Assembly (NCBI RefSeq): GCF_000715075.1
Contig: NC_134082.1
Location: 102,774,399 to 102,838,398 of the forward strand
DNA length: 64,000 bases
Direction: 5' to 3'
From: Nicotiana tabacum
Taxonomy: Eukaryota > Streptophyta > Magnoliopsida > Solanales > Solanaceae
The position numbers and the translations under genes were made by a program. The notes beneath the pieces were generated by a model that saw only the letters and a list, made by a program, of their open reading frames with translations, did no database searches and was not told the DNA's origin. This document shows positions 25,040 to 37,399 of the stretch, one piece after another. Positions within the stretch are counted from its first letter, which is position 1, and each line of letters opens with the position of its first letter.

Positions 25040-25320
25040 GTTTTCAAAATCTGCCCAGGTATTTCCATCTTCGCGAACGTGGAAGGACCCTCGTGTTGGC
25101 GAAGTACAACTCCGTTTGGATCTAGCTTTCCTTCATCCCAAACGTGATGACCAATTTCCTCCTCCTACGCTAACGCGGGACCATCATCGCGAACGCGTAG
25201 GTATAAGACCTCCCAGCATCGCGAACGCGAGAACATCTTCATGAACGTGGGAATATTAAACCTCCCCCAGCCATAGCTCCTCTTCGCGAATGCGAGACCC
25301 CACTTGAGAACGCGAAGAAG
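25040..25320 (-). promoter_or_regulatory. GCGAACGCG palindrome array in solo LTR C
   Basis: At least seven units of the type TTCGCGAACG or CGCGAACGCG or GCGAATGCG occur within 270 bp of otherwise AT-rich LTR. A weak TATA-like CATATTTCATATTTT lies directly downstream on the minus strand (about 25024-25005). The layout matches the arrays at 17240, 26535, 32760 and 34476, but the unit sequence is different. Confidence 0.6.
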
Positions 25321-26001
25321 GAAACCAAAACTGAGCTGCTGCAAATTTTCTAAGTCCAAAAATGACCCGTTGAGCATCCGAAACACATCCGAGGCCTCTG
25401 GGACCTCAACCAAACATGCCATCCACTCCTAAAACATCATTCGAACTTGTTCCAACCTTCGAAACGATCGAAACAACATCAAAATACCAATTTAATATCG
25501 GATTTAAGCCTATTAACTCTAAAAACTCAAATTACGCTTTCGATCAAAAAGTCTATCAAACCTCGTCCGAATGACCTGAAATTTTCCAAGCACGTCACAT
25601 TCAACACTACGGAGCTACTCCAACTTCCAGAATTCCATTCCGAGCCCGATATCAAAATCTCACTATCGAACCGGAAACTTCAAAAATTAAAATTTCGACA
25701 TTTCAAGCCTAAATAAGCTGCGGACCTCCAAGATACAATCCGAACACGCCCCTAAGCCCGAAATCACCCAGCGGAGCTAATGGAACCGACGGAATTCCAT
25801 TTCGAGACCGTCTTCACACTTCTCCGATTATGGTCCAAATTCTAAAGCTTAAGCTCTCATTTAGGGATTAAGTGTCCCAAAACACTCCAAAACTCAAAAC
25901 CAAACATTCCAGCAAATCAAAATAGCAGAAACAAACACGGGGAAAGCAGTTAATAGGGGATCAGGGCGTAAATTCTTAAAATGACCGGCTGGGTCGTTAC
26001 A

Positions 26002-26970
26002 TTAGGGTTTATCTTTCCTACCAATTATGTTCATCCCACTCTTAAAAATCTCATTTATAGTACTTTATAGTCCATTAGGGTTATAAATAACTAAACAATC
26101 ATCATTTAATACCCCAAGTCACTATTCATGTCTTCCCAATTTCCAACCATCAATATCCAACTAGGGTTTCATAATTACTCACATTCAACTACTTCTTAAT
26201 ATCATGAATACCATATATACACTCATTTATATCTCATAAATGAGGTTGGAGTATAAGAATTTACCTTTTGAAGGAAACCTTGGGAAATCTCTTCTTTGGT
26301 GTTCTTGGTGATTCTTCAAGATTCAAGTAAATTCCTATAGATTGGATCCATATAGGGGTTAGTTCTAATATATAAATATGTTATAACATCATAATGTACC
26401 AAGAAATCATACCTTGAAGTGTATTAGATGTAGGGGTTGATCCTTTCTGTCTCTAAAATATCAAAGCTTCAAAAACCTTGCTCAAATTCTCTCTCCCCGC
26501 CTCTTTTTATTTATAGAAAATAAGGTGCATAGGAGCTGTGCGTAGCTACGCACTCTAGCTATGGATCAGAAGCTCTTCTTGGTTTCCCGCTGGTTTCAGC
26601 TATGTATGCCAGCGTAGCTACACATCCTAGCTACACCTGGTTGTGTAGCTACACTTCCTAGCTATGCATAACTGAAACTTCTCCTTTTCCTCTTCTCTTC
26701 TTCTTGGTTTTAGCTACACATGTCAGTGTAGCTACACATCCTAGTTATTCCAGGCTACAAGAATTTTCTTACTCCTTTATTTGTTAAACCCTCCAAGGCA
26801 TTCATTTAGCCACTCAACCTAGGGACCTCCGACCCTTATGACCTTATGCTCAAGTATCCCAATGACCCCGCTACCCTCGCATGGGTCTGTACATACTTCG
26901 AAGTCTCACTAGTTATTCTTTAAATGTTGAATTATACTCAATCATCTTAGAAAACTTAGGGGGCTTTACA
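26002..26970 (-). mobile_element. Tekay 5' LTR, outer (5') part with promoter
   Basis: The minus strand starts TGTAAAGCCCCC at 26970 and abuts Copia A RNase H sequence at 26971. It contains a TAGCTA palindrome array and a TATA box (next entry), then a leader-like stretch up to the solo LTR. The TGTAA-GCCCC start is usual for chromovirus LTRs. Confidence 0.72.
26508..26760 (-). promoter_or_regulatory. Tekay LTR promoter: TATA box with upstream TGTAGCTACA array
   Basis: The minus strand TATA box TATAAATA is at 26515-26508, inside CTATAAATAAAAAG. Upstream (26535-26760) is a run of palindromic units GCGTAGCTACGC, GTGTAGCTACAC and CTAGCTA, seven or more in about 200 bp. Each unit is centred on AGCT. 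Confidence 0.65.
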
Positions 26971-29900
26971 AGATCCTCCAAATTATCACTTGAACGAACT
27001 TGTTGAACATTTATTTCATCATTCTTTTGAAGATCATGAGTGAAGAAGAATTTCGGCGAAATGTGTTTTATTCCATATCCTTTTATGTATCCTCCTTTCA
27101 GTTGAGCTATGCATGCAGCATTGTCTTCATACAATATTGTTGGAATATTCTCTTTCGAAGAAATACCACATGTTTCCTGAATGTGTTGTGTTATCGATCT
27201 CAATCAAACACATTCTCGACTTACTTAGTGAATGGTTATTATCTTCGCATGATTTGAAGACGTAGCAACCATAGTTTAATTCATTGAACGCCATGATATG
27301 GTTGTACCTCCACTTGTAAAAAAAATAGCTTGTCTAAGATAGACCTTTATGTAGATTCGATAAATATCATGCATCTACATAACTAACTAATGTTGATTTG
27401 AATTCACTTGAATAAAATAAATCCGAATCAATGGTCCCTCAGAGGTATTTGAATATATGCTTAATACCATTCTAGTATATTTGTAATAGGAAAGAAGTAA
27501 ATCTTACTAACAAGCTTACTGAGAAAGCTATATATGGACAAGAATTATTGGCAAGATACATTAATGCCCCAATTGCACTAAGATATGACATTTGGCACAA
27601 AGAAGCTCTTCATCATTTTCTTGAGGTTGCAATGGATCTTTCTTTATATCAAGTGATCTCACAACCATCGAGGTACTCAATGGATGTGCTTTATCCATAT
27701 AGAATCGCTTTATCATTTCGGTGTATGTTGATTGATCGACAAATATTCCATCTTTCATACACTCAATTTGTAGACCAAGGCAAAATCTCGTCTTTCCAAA
27801 ATATTTCATTTCAAATTTTTTCTTCAAATAGTCTACTGCTTTTGGAAGCTCTCTAGGAGTTCCAATGATATTTAAATCATCAACATACACAATGATTATA
27901 ACAAATTCAAATTCAGGCCTTTTTATAAAGACACAAGGACAAATTGGATCATTTTTGTTCCCTTCTTTCAACAGGTATTCTCTCAAGCGATTATACCACA
28001 TACGACCTAATTGTTTCAATCCGTATAAGGATTTCTGAAGCTTTATCGAACAAGTTTCACGAAAACTTTTATATGCTTCTGGAACTTTAAATCCCTCAGG
28101 TACTTTCATAAAACTTTCGTTGTCTAATGATCCATACAAATAGGTTGTAACAACATTCATTAGATGCATATCAAGTTTTTCTTGCACTGCCATATTTATG
28201 AGATACCTGAAGGTGATAGCATCCACCACAGGAGAATATGTCTCCATATGATCAATATCGTGACTTTGGAAAAATCCTTGTGCCACAAATCGTGCTTTCT
28301 ATCTAACGACTTCATTTTTCTCAGCACAAAAGTCCACTTGTACCCTACTGGCTTTATACCTTCAGGTTATACCCTACTGCTTGGATATCTTCTTTCTATT
28401 ATTGCCAATCATTTTTCTATCTACATTCATCGACAGATTTTGGTTCGAAATCCTCATCTTATTGAATTATTTCAACAATAACATGATAGGCAAAAATATT
28501 ACCAACAACAATATCATTTCGGTTCTACATTTTTTCAGTAGAGATATAACTTATTAAGATCTCTGCATTCTCATTATTTTCAGGTACTTAGACCTACCCT
28601 GAGCTCTTATCATTCGTTATGTCTCGGGGCTCTTCTTGAGCCACTACCTCTATATTATGATCACCTTGATCATTTGCTCCTTTCCTTCTTTGAGGATTTT
28701 TGTCTTTTGAATCGATTGGTCTACCACGTTTCAAATGTGTCTTAGACTCCTTTATATTAATTAATTATCTTATCGGGATATCAATTCGAATTGGAGCATT
28801 AGCACTTGGAATATGTGACTTGGTCGCCTTTGGTAGGTCAGTGAATGCATCTGGGAGTTGATTTACAATATTTTGCAAAGAAATCATCTTTTGAACCTCT
28901 TGTTCACATTGATTTGTTCGAGGATCTAAATGAGATAATGATAATGCATTCTAATCTATCTCCTTTTTTAGTTACGTATTTTCTCCCTCTAATATTGGGT
29001 ATATTGATTCATCAAAATGGCAATCAACAAATCTTGCCGTAAATAAACCTCCAATCATAGGTTCCAAATATTTTGTAATAGAAGAAGATTCATACCCAAC
29101 ATATATCATCAACCTTCTTTGAGGATCCATCTTTGTGAATTATGGTAGAGCAATTGGAACATACATCGCACAACCAAAATTCTAAAATAGAAAATATTTG
29201 GCTCCTGACAAAAAACTAATTGTAATAAGGAGACTTTATGATAACTTGTGGGCCCTATTCGTATAAATTCTACTCCATGCAAAATAGCATAACCCCACAC
29301 TGAAATAGGAAGTTTTGTTCTCATAAATATTGGTCTGGCAGTCAATTGGAGACATTTGATCAATGATTCTACTAGACTATTTTGAGTGTGAACATGAGCT
29401 ACCAGATGCTCAATTGTTATCCCAATTGATATACAATAGCCATTAGAAGCCTAAGATATAAACTTCGCCATCATTATCAAGGAGAATTTTGTTAATTGCA
29501 TAATCTGGAAATTATGCTCTTAACTTTATTTTTTGAGCCAACAATCTCGCAAATACCATATTGCGAGTTAATAACAAGCACACATATGACCATCTAGTAG
29601 ATGCATCTAATAAAACCATATAATACTGGAATGGTCCACATGGATGGTATATGGTTCCACATATATCATCTTGTATACGTTCAAGAAATGTAGGGGATCT
29701 AATACCAACCTTAGTTGTTGATGGTCTAATAACCGATTTTTCTTAAGAACAAGAAGCACAAGAGAATTCTTTTGATTGAAGAATCATATGATTCTTTAAT
29801 GTGTGTCTATATGAATTTTCATTTATTTTGCACATCATATTAGAACCGAGATGGCCCGACTGGTCATGCCAAATGATAAAATCATTAGAACCAGTAAACT

Positions 29901-30345
29901 TCTTATTTGCTATGGCATATGATTCAACTGCACTAATACCTACATAGGAAAAATGTGGGTAACTTTTCAGGTAAACATCTTTTTCCCGCTTTTATTGTAG
30001 TAATATAAAGGTATTTAACCTTTCCTTTATTGATAGTCTCAGCATGGTAACTGTTTTGGCGAATAGTTTTGAAACTCAACTAGTTTCGTTGAGACTTACT
30101 ACAATACATGACATTATTTATAGCCAATATTGTTCCACCAGGTAGTAATAAAGCCGCTCTTCCAGAGCTCAATTAATTTTGTACTACCTAATATTGTATT
30201 CACATAGGCCTTTTTCATAACCAAATAAGAGAAATATTTCTTTACTCTTAGTATAGTGTGAGTGGTAGTACTATCTAAAAGACATATATCTTCATTACTT
30301 ATGTTGGATCCAACTGAAGACTGGGAATTTATTTTCTTCATCAAA
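26971..30345 (-). pseudogene. Copia A pol: protease, integrase, RT, RNase H (broken)
   Basis: The protease start is at 30344 with DSTTTHTILRVKKYFS (lineage-type Asp-Ser-x-Thr-Thr). Integrase pieces run through 29363-29109 (LPISVWGYAILHGV). RT survives as a 241-codon open frame (28286-27561) with the YVDD active site in VYVDDLNIIGTPREL and SLYGLKQLGRMWYNRL. RNase H is at 27203-26971 (TILYEDNAACIAQLKGG, SDNLEDL), where the Tekay LTR cuts it before the end. The integrase region is the most decayed. RT without its neighbours cannot act. Confidence 0.85.
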
Positions 30346-30439
30346 AAAGTATATTATAAAAAATACGAAAACCTAACAACACTATAAGATAACTTAAGGT
30401 ACTTGAAAATTAAAATAACTTAAGAAAGAACAAGACAAT

Positions 30440-30826
30440 TAAAATACAGAAATAAAAGCAACGACATAATTGGATTCCCAATAAAATGAATAAATTTTAT
30501 TTTTGATCCCCAAAGAAGCTTCCAACTTCCAAATGAGTAATATCATTGAGGTCTTCAAAATCATCACCTTTAAAAGCATGATTTGCCTCGGCATTATCAT
30601 CATATGTATTTGAAGGCCTTGTCTCAGCATTGTTAAGAAGGTCAAGTGCGATTCCACCGGGGCACTAGAAGAGGCTATAACATTATTAGCCTTTGTGAAG
30701 TTTTTATAAAGCATGACAATATATTCAGACGCACGTCATTCATGTTTCCAGTGGCCTTTCATACCACATCGAAGACAGTTATTGCTTTGCCTCTTGAAGG
30801 ATTATTTTAGAACCCATATTGTTCTT
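30440..30826 (-). pseudogene. Copia A gag, C-terminal part
   Basis: The zinc knuckle reads CLRCGMKGHWKHE and then a TGA where the fourth ligand Cys should be, a one-base loss of the last ligand. The Copia B copy at the same place has CYRCGGKGHWANIC. The end, NDITHLEVGSFFGDQK, is followed by a stop near 30508. The N-terminal side is separated from it by the two solo LTRs. Confidence 0.75.
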
Positions 30827-33678
30827 TGTCACGACCCTAAAATGGACCCGGTTGTGATGGAGCCTATCGTGAAACTAGGCCAGCCGATACAAATCGCAAA
30901 CCAACCAAAACAATTATAATAAGTCATTAATAAGCCGAAAATCCCAAAATATAAGGTAGAATATAACAGTGCGAAAATAAACACAGCCCGACATCGGGGT
31001 GTCACCAGTCATGAGTATCTACGACTCGTCTAAGAATAAAAAAGACAATATAGTCTGATACAAAGCTAGTACAAAGTGAAATAAAGATAGGAAGGAGAAA
31101 CACTGGGCTGCGAACGCCGAGCAGCTACCTAGTCAACTCCGAACAAGTCTGGTGGAAGGCAAATCAGCACTCGTTAGAGTGACCTGAGACTCCTGGATCT
31201 GCACATAGGGTGCAGAGAGTAATGTGTGTACGCCAATTCAGTAAGTAATAAAAGTAAAGGTAGTTGAGCGATAAGAAAACACGTAAAAACACAGCATAAT
31301 GCTACAACAAAATAGTATAAATCCAAAACAATGCAGTAGTACAGTAAAAGCTCGTAAAAATATTTTAGTTTAGTAAAAACCTCTTTAAAACATCTTTCAG
31401 TAGTTCAAACAAGTGATGAAAACAAGAAGAAAAAGGATAGAAGCATAAATCAGCCCCTCGGGCAAAATACCAATAGAACCAGCCCCCTCGGGCTACCTCA
31501 CAATCACTTGTATCAGCCCCTCAGGCAATAACATGAAACAACAATAGCCCTCGGGCAATATCGTATCTCACACTGGGTACCTGCGCTCACTAGAGGTGTA
31601 CAGACTCCTGGAGGGGCTCCTACAGCCCAAGCGTAATAACAAGACATCTTGTGGCATAATCATAACAAGCCACCTCATGGCACAACAAAATCAGGTCCTC
31701 GGCCTCATAATCATGAATCAGTACACACTGTTGCGACACACAGCCGATCACATAATATCCTCACAACTTAGGCCCCCGGCCTCACTCAGTCAGAAATATC
31801 TCAAGCCACTCGGGCAATAGTAAAACATGATGTTCAGCCCAAAATATCATTTAAAATGTCAAAACGGAGTAAATATGGCTGAGTTATGAAAACAATAAAA
31901 TACAGCATGACTGAGTACAAATATGAAGTCAAAATAGTGAGGAATAGTAGTAAAAATCCCCTAAGGGTCTAAAGCAGTTGGCACAAGGCCCAAATATGGC
32001 GTTCAACCCAAAACATGATAATACTTTTCAAAACACTATGATAGCAAACAGTTTTCAATCAAATAAGTCGTTAACAGTCATACAATACAGACTAAGTCAC
32101 AATCCCCAACAGTGCACGACCCCACACTCGTCATCTAGCGTGTGCTTTACCTCAAAGTATCACAACGATGTGAAATTCAGGGTTTCATACACTCAGGACA
32201 ACATTTACAATCATTACATACCTCTATCCGGTCCAAACTCTAGCCCGCGATGCCTTTGTCTCTCGAATCGGCCTCCGGATGCTCCAAATCTAACCAAAAA
32301 TAGATTTATACTATCAAAATATTCTAAGGGAACAAAGCCCACTTGAAAATTATCAATTTACAACAAAATTCCGAAATTGGCCAAACCCGACCCTCGAGCC
32401 CACATCTCGGATTCCAATAAAATTGACAAAACTAGAATTCTTACACTCTCACGAGTTCATACATATCAAGAATACCAAAATCTGACCACAAATGACCCTT
32501 CAAATCCCTAGATTAAGGTCTCCAATTTTCAAGCCCTAAACCCCCAATTTTTGCTACTAATTTCCATAGACTTCAAGCTCAATCAGTCAAAAACCATCCT
32601 AGAAACAAGTTCAGGGTTCAAAAACCTTACCTCCACGAAATCCCCTTGAATTTACTCTTCAATTTGTTCTCCAAAGCTTTCTCCTAAATGAAATATGGTG
32701 AAAAACCACTCAAAATCGTGAAGGGCCAAATATATATGTTCTGCCCCAGCTAAACCACTTCTACGGTACAAAACATCGCACCTGCGGTCCCAGGTGCGCA
32801 TCTGCACAAATCACTTAAGCACCCCAGACCGCACCTGCGATCAAACTCCCGCACCTGCGCTATCGTAGGTGCTCTCAATCTTCCGCATATGCGGTTCCAG
32901 CGCCTCTTTCCCATTTCTGCATCTGCAACTCATATTGCGCTTCTGTGGGCCCGCACCTGCGGTCTCCAAGCCACAAGTGCGGTTATGACAAGAGTTCCAG
33001 CATTTCAGCTCCAAATTCCAACTCCAAACCTCCCGCCAACCATCCGAAATCACCCCGAGGCCTCTGGGACCCCAACCAAAAGCACAAACATGTCATATAC
33101 CACTATCCAAACTTATACCAATCTTCGAAACACCTAAAACAACATCGAATCAACCAAATGACATCGGATTCAAGCCTAAGGTTCCAAAATTTTCCGAGTT
33201 CCGCTTTTGATCAAAAAGTCTATCAAACCTCGTCTGAATGACCAAAAATTTTGCATACACATCACAAATGACACAACAGACCTACTCCGACTTTACGAAT
33301 TCCATTCTGACCCCTATATCAAAATCTCACCCATCAACCGACAAAAGCCAAAATTCCAATTTCGCCAATTCAAGCCTAAATCTACTCCGGACCTCCAAAA
33401 CCCATTCTGATCACGCTCTTAAGTCCCAAATCACCTCCTGAAGCTATCCGAACCATCTAAATTCACATTCGAGCCCTTTTTCACAAAAGTCAACATCCGG
33501 TTGACTTTTCCAACTTAAGCTTACTCAAAAGAGACTAAGTGTATCATTCCTTTCCAAAACCTCTCCAAACTCGAACCAACCAACCCGATAATACATAATA
33601 CAGCTTAACAAGACAATAAGAAGCAGAAATGGGGGAAACAGAGCGGTAACTCAGGAAAAGACCGGCCGGATCATTACA
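30827..33678 (-). mobile_element. Solo chromovirus LTR (copy D1), minus orientation
   Basis: On plus it reads TGTCACGACCC...GGATCATTACA, that is TGTAATGATCC...GGGTCGTGACA on minus; 2852 bp. The flanks are TTCTT (30822-30826) and TTCTC (33679-33683), a 4/5 target duplication. It has no internal domain. It carries 'cagcccctcgggcaa'-type short repeats at 31440-31810 and a CGCACCTGCGG array next to a TATA box. Confidence 0.85.
32730..32965 (-). promoter_or_regulatory. Promoter of solo LTR D1: TATA box with upstream GCACCTGCGG array
   Basis: A TATATA motif at 32737-32730 (minus strand) lies directly downstream of about ten CGCACCTGCGG / CCGCATATGCGG-like inverted units at 32762-32965. Confidence 0.6.
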
Positions 33679-33683
33679 TTCTC

Positions 33684-33777
33684 CTATTTATAATGACCAC
33701 CATGATGACGATTATTATATCGTCCTTTGCCATGTCGCATACATTCATATGTCCATGTTATGTGTTTTGTTTTCTTT
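33684..33777 (-). pseudogene. Copia A gag fragment between two solo LTRs
   Basis: A 94-bp island of Copia A remains between the target duplications of the two solo LTRs. On the minus strand it is rich in Asp/His/Gly/Arg codons (GGTCATTATAA and GGACGATATAAT), fitting the basic RGR/HGR-rich stretch upstream of the zinc knuckle. Confidence 0.65.
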
Positions 33778-33782
33778 CAAAT

Positions 33783-36529
33783 TGTGACGACCCAGCCAGT
33801 CATCTCATGAATTACCGCTCCGTTTCCCCCATTTTTGCTTCTTTATGCTTCATTATCCGTGTTTTATGGTATTGGGTTGGTCGGATCGAGTCCGGAATAA
33901 TTTTGGTAAGGTTTGAGACACTTAGTCTCTTTTAAGGAAGTTTAAGTTGGAAAAGTCAACCGGATGTTGACTTATGTGTTAGAGAGCTCGGATGTGAGTT
34001 CTGATGGTTCGGTTAGCTTCGGGAGGTGATTTATGGCTTAAGAGTGTGATCAGAATGGGTTTTGGAGGGTTGGAGTAGTTTTAGGCATGAATTGGCGAAG
34101 TTGATATTTTGGCGATTTCCGGTTGGTAGGCGAGATTTTGATATAGGGGTCGGAATAGAATTCCGAGAGTTGCATTAGCTCCGTTGTGTCATTTTGGATG
34201 TGTATGTAAAATTTCAGGTCATTCGGACATGGTTTGGTTGGGTTTTTGATCGAAAGCGTATTTCGGAAAATTTTAGAAACTTAGGCTTGAATCCGATGTG
34301 ATTTGGTAGATTTGATGTTGTTTGAGGCATTTTGATGATTGGAACAAGTTTGAATAAGGTATTGGGTTATGTTTGTGCTTTTGGTTGAGGTCCCGGAGGC
34401 TTCGAGATGATTTCGAGTGGTTAACGGAGAAGTTGGAATTTTGTTGCAGCAGTTGAATTTACTGCTTCTGGTATTTTCGCACCTGCGGATCACGTGCGGG
34501 TGATCTATCGCAAAAGCGAAAAAGGGCTAGATGAGCAGAGACCGCAGAAGCGGTATGGGGACCGCATCTGCAATGTTGCAAATATGGAAGTTGGGTCGCA
34601 GATGCGATGTAGGCTAGGTAAGCGAATTCCGCAGAAACGGAGGATTTGACCGCACATGCGGTACCGCAGAAGCGGGTTTTGGACTGCAGATGCGGAAAAG
34701 CCTGGGCAGATCATATAAGTTATTTCATTCCGCGAGATTTAGCTATTTCACCATTTTTTACTTCGGCTTGGGAGCTTCTTGGGCGATTTGAGAGGGGGAT
34801 TTCAAGAGAACTTCATTGAGGTAAGGAATTTGGACCTAAAACTTGTTCTTATGCTATTAATTCATGGATTAGGGCTAGAAATTATGGAAATCAAAGACTA
34901 AAATTGGGGAAACTAGGGCTTGAGAACTTAGGCCTTTAATTATGGATTTGAAGGACCATTTGGGGTCGGATTTGCGAACTTTTGATATGTATGAATTCAT
35001 GGGGAGATAAGGAATCTATTTATGTAAAAATTTCTGAATTCCGAAATATGGGCCCGGGAGTCGGATTTTGGTAATTTCAGGATTTGTTCCCTTTATTGAT
35101 TGTTTTTGCTTGGGCTTCATTCCCTTAGCATATTTTGACGTTCCCGTTTTGATTTTGGATAGATTCGACGCGAGTGGAGGCCGATTCGAGGGGCAAAGGT
35201 ATCGCGAGCTAGAGATTTGACCAGTTTAAGGTGGTTAATGATTGTAAATGATGCTCTGAGGGTATGAAACCCCGGATTTCACATCGTTGTGCTATATTGA
35301 AGTGACACGCACGCTAGATGACGAGCGTGGGGTCGTGCACTATTGGGGGATTGTGACTTAGTCCGTCCCGAATGACTATTTTACCGCGTATTTGACTGAA
35401 AACTATTTGTTATCATCATTATTTGAGCTGAATGCCATATTTGGGCTGAATGACAACTATTTGAACCCTTAGGGACTTTTATTGCTATTTCCTCACTGTT
35501 TTGACTTTATACCTGAACTCAGTCATATTATATTTCACTATTTTCGTACTCAGCCATGTTTACTATGTTTTAACACTTAAATGATCTTTTAAGTGATATT
35601 TTGGGCTAAGAACCATGTTTTACTATTGCCCGAGGGGGCTGGTGAGGATTTTGACTGAGTAAGGCCGAAGGCCTATGTTGTGAGGATTTGACACTGATTA
35701 TGAGGCTAAGGGCCTGAGATATTTATGCCACGAGGTGGCTTGACTGATATGAGTCTGAGGGCCTAGTTTGATGCCACGAGATAGATTGATATTGCACTTG
35801 GGCCGTAAGGGGCCCCTCCAGAAGCCTGCACGCCCCCAGTGAGCGTGAGTACCCATTGTGATATGACATTGAGCCCGAGGGGATGGTATTGTTCTGAGAT
35901 GTTGCCCGAGGGGCGAACTTCTAATTGTTTACTTTGCCTTAACTGCCTGTCAATTACCTGTTTACTTGTTGAAAAAGGATTGTTACTTAACTTTTCACTG
36001 GTTTACTGCTTTTAAATGGTTTTACTACTTCATTATAGAATGTCTTGTGCCTTACGTGTTTTCTTACTTTCAGTCGTTATTTACATTTGTTACTCACTGA
36101 GTTGGATTACTCACTTTACTCCCTGCACCCCGTGTGCAGATTCAGGCGTAGCTGGTCCCACTCCCGAGTGCTGATTCATTCCAGCTTCAGGCGGATCTCG
36201 AGGAGTCTTTAGGTAGTTGTTGGCGTTTGCAGCCCAAAGCTTCTCCCTATTTATCTCTTTTATGTTCTTAGTTCAGTATTTAAAACTCTGTAGTTACATT
36301 TGAGGATTCAGTATTGTTAGATGCTCGTGACTTGTGACACCCCGGTTAGGGCTGTGTTGGGTTGTACTTTCGCATTTTTATCGATATTATCTTCTACTTC
36401 GTATTATTAATCATGTCTTAGACTGTTTTACTGTTGTTTTAACTGTTTAACGTCGAATTGGGAATAGTTGGCTGGACTTGTCTTCATGAGAGGCGCCATC
36501 ACGACCGGGTCCGGGTTAGGGTCGTGACA
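33783..36529 (+). mobile_element. Solo chromovirus LTR (copy D2), plus orientation
   Basis: It runs TGTGACGACCC...GGGTCGTGACA; 2747 bp. The flanks are CAAAT (33778-33782) and CAAAC (36530-36534), a 4/5 target duplication. It is an inverted relative of D1, with matching blocks in mirror order (for example CCGCTCCGTTTCCCCCAT near each outer start). The short repeats TTGCCCGAGGGG and 'gccgaaggcc' lie at 35620-35920. Confidence 0.85.
34476..34719 (+). promoter_or_regulatory. Promoter of solo LTR D2: GCAGATGCGG array upstream of a TATA box
   Basis: About ten units such as CCGCAGAAGCGG, GCAGATGCG and CGCACATGCGG occur in 220 bp, followed at 34712-34719 by CATATAAG. The position within the LTR (about 690-920 bp from its start) is the same as in D1. 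Confidence 0.6.
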
Positions 36530-36534
36530 CAAAC

Positions 36535-37151
36535 TTATCACGTGCTGCTAGCACATTCGCTTCTGCAAATGGAGCAGATCCAACGAGGAGGGCCTCATGA
36601 TTTTTCATCAAAAGAGTATTATGTTGCTCAGCCATCAGAAGGCATGAGATCAGCTCAGAATATTTTCTTAACCCCCTTTTACGGTATTGTTGTTGTAACA
36701 CTATATTTGAGGATGAAAATTCGTATGAATCTTTTCCAACAAGTCCTTATTATTTATAGCTTCCCCACATAATTTTAATTGGGAAGTTATTTTAAATATA
36801 GCAGAGTTATACTCGTTTACGGTCTTAAAATTTTACAATTGTAAGTGCATCAACTCATAACGAGCCCTTGGCAATACCGTTACCTTAAGGTGGTCATACC
36901 TTTTCTTCAAGCCAGTCTACAATTTAAGTGGGTCTTTCACTGTCAGATATTCAACCTTCAATCCTTCATCCAGATGATGACGAAGGAAAATCATAGCTTT
37001 CGCTTTGTCTTGACTTGACCTCATTACCTTGAGTAATGGTATCACCAAGACCTTTAGTGTCTAAGTGAATTTCAGCATCGAGAACTGATGATAAATAGTT
37101 CTTTTCAGAAATGTCAAGTGCCACATATTCAAGTTTTGATAAATTCGACAT
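36535..37151 (-). pseudogene. Copia A gag, N-terminal part
   Basis: The start is ATG at 37151, reading MSNLSKLEYVALDISEKNYL, then VLDAEIHLDTKGLGDTI, the conserved N-terminus of this Copia gag type. A frame change follows after DTITQG. The later part reads KNHEALLVGSAPFAE (36701-36516) and is cut by solo LTR D2 at its target duplication (36530-36534). Copia B lacks this start, so A preserves the better N-terminus. Confidence 0.8.
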
Positions 37152-37399
37152 AATAAAAATTATCAAAGAAAATAACTCAAGTTAGAAAAAGGATAATGAT
37201 GTAATGAAACAAATACCATAAGTTAGTAAGGATGAGATTAACAGTACCATCATATCCTTAATCTTTATTAATAATACTTATTCACGATCAACAGCCTGTT
37301 ATTAAGAATTAGATAGTATATGATCATGCTAGTTCTTTAGATAAGCCAAAAATATGGATTCATATTGTAAAAGTATATAAGCATAAGTAGGCCGATCTC

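Larger units (their letters stand above)
23299..26001 (-). mobile_element. Solo chromovirus LTR (copy C) inside the Tekay 5' LTR
   Basis: The minus strand begins TGTAACGACCC at 26001 and ends in a degenerate GGGTTTGTGATA at 23299; length 2703 bp. The flanks are ATAGG (23294-23298) and TTAGG (26002-26006), a 4/5 target duplication. No PBS, gag or pol lies beside it, so it is a solo LTR. It contains a tandem-repeat block (about 23960-24240) and a GCGAACGCG array (about 25050-25320). Confidence 0.8.
17807..26970 (-). mobile_element. Tekay-type chromovirus (Gypsy), 5' LTR to integrase, split by two insertions
   Basis: On the minus strand the order is LTR start TGTAAAGCCCC at 26970, LTR (26970-26002 and 23298-21814), PBS (21810-21801), gag (21591 downward), protease, RT, RNase H and part of integrase. 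The element stops abruptly near 17806 where the Athila element begins. The rest of its integrase, chromodomain and 3' LTR must lie beyond the left edge. Its right end interrupts the RNase H of Copia A after SDNLEDL. A further solo LTR (23299-26001) splits its 5' LTR. Confidence 0.85.

Noticed and set aside
30827..36529. Reading the two TGTCACGACC...GGGTCGTTACA-type elements as DNA transposons with inverted ends
   Set aside because: The same terminus lies directly beside a tRNA-iMet-type PBS at 21801-21814, and flanking repeats are 5 bp. Both facts fit LTRs, and the inverted look of the ends is short and imperfect.
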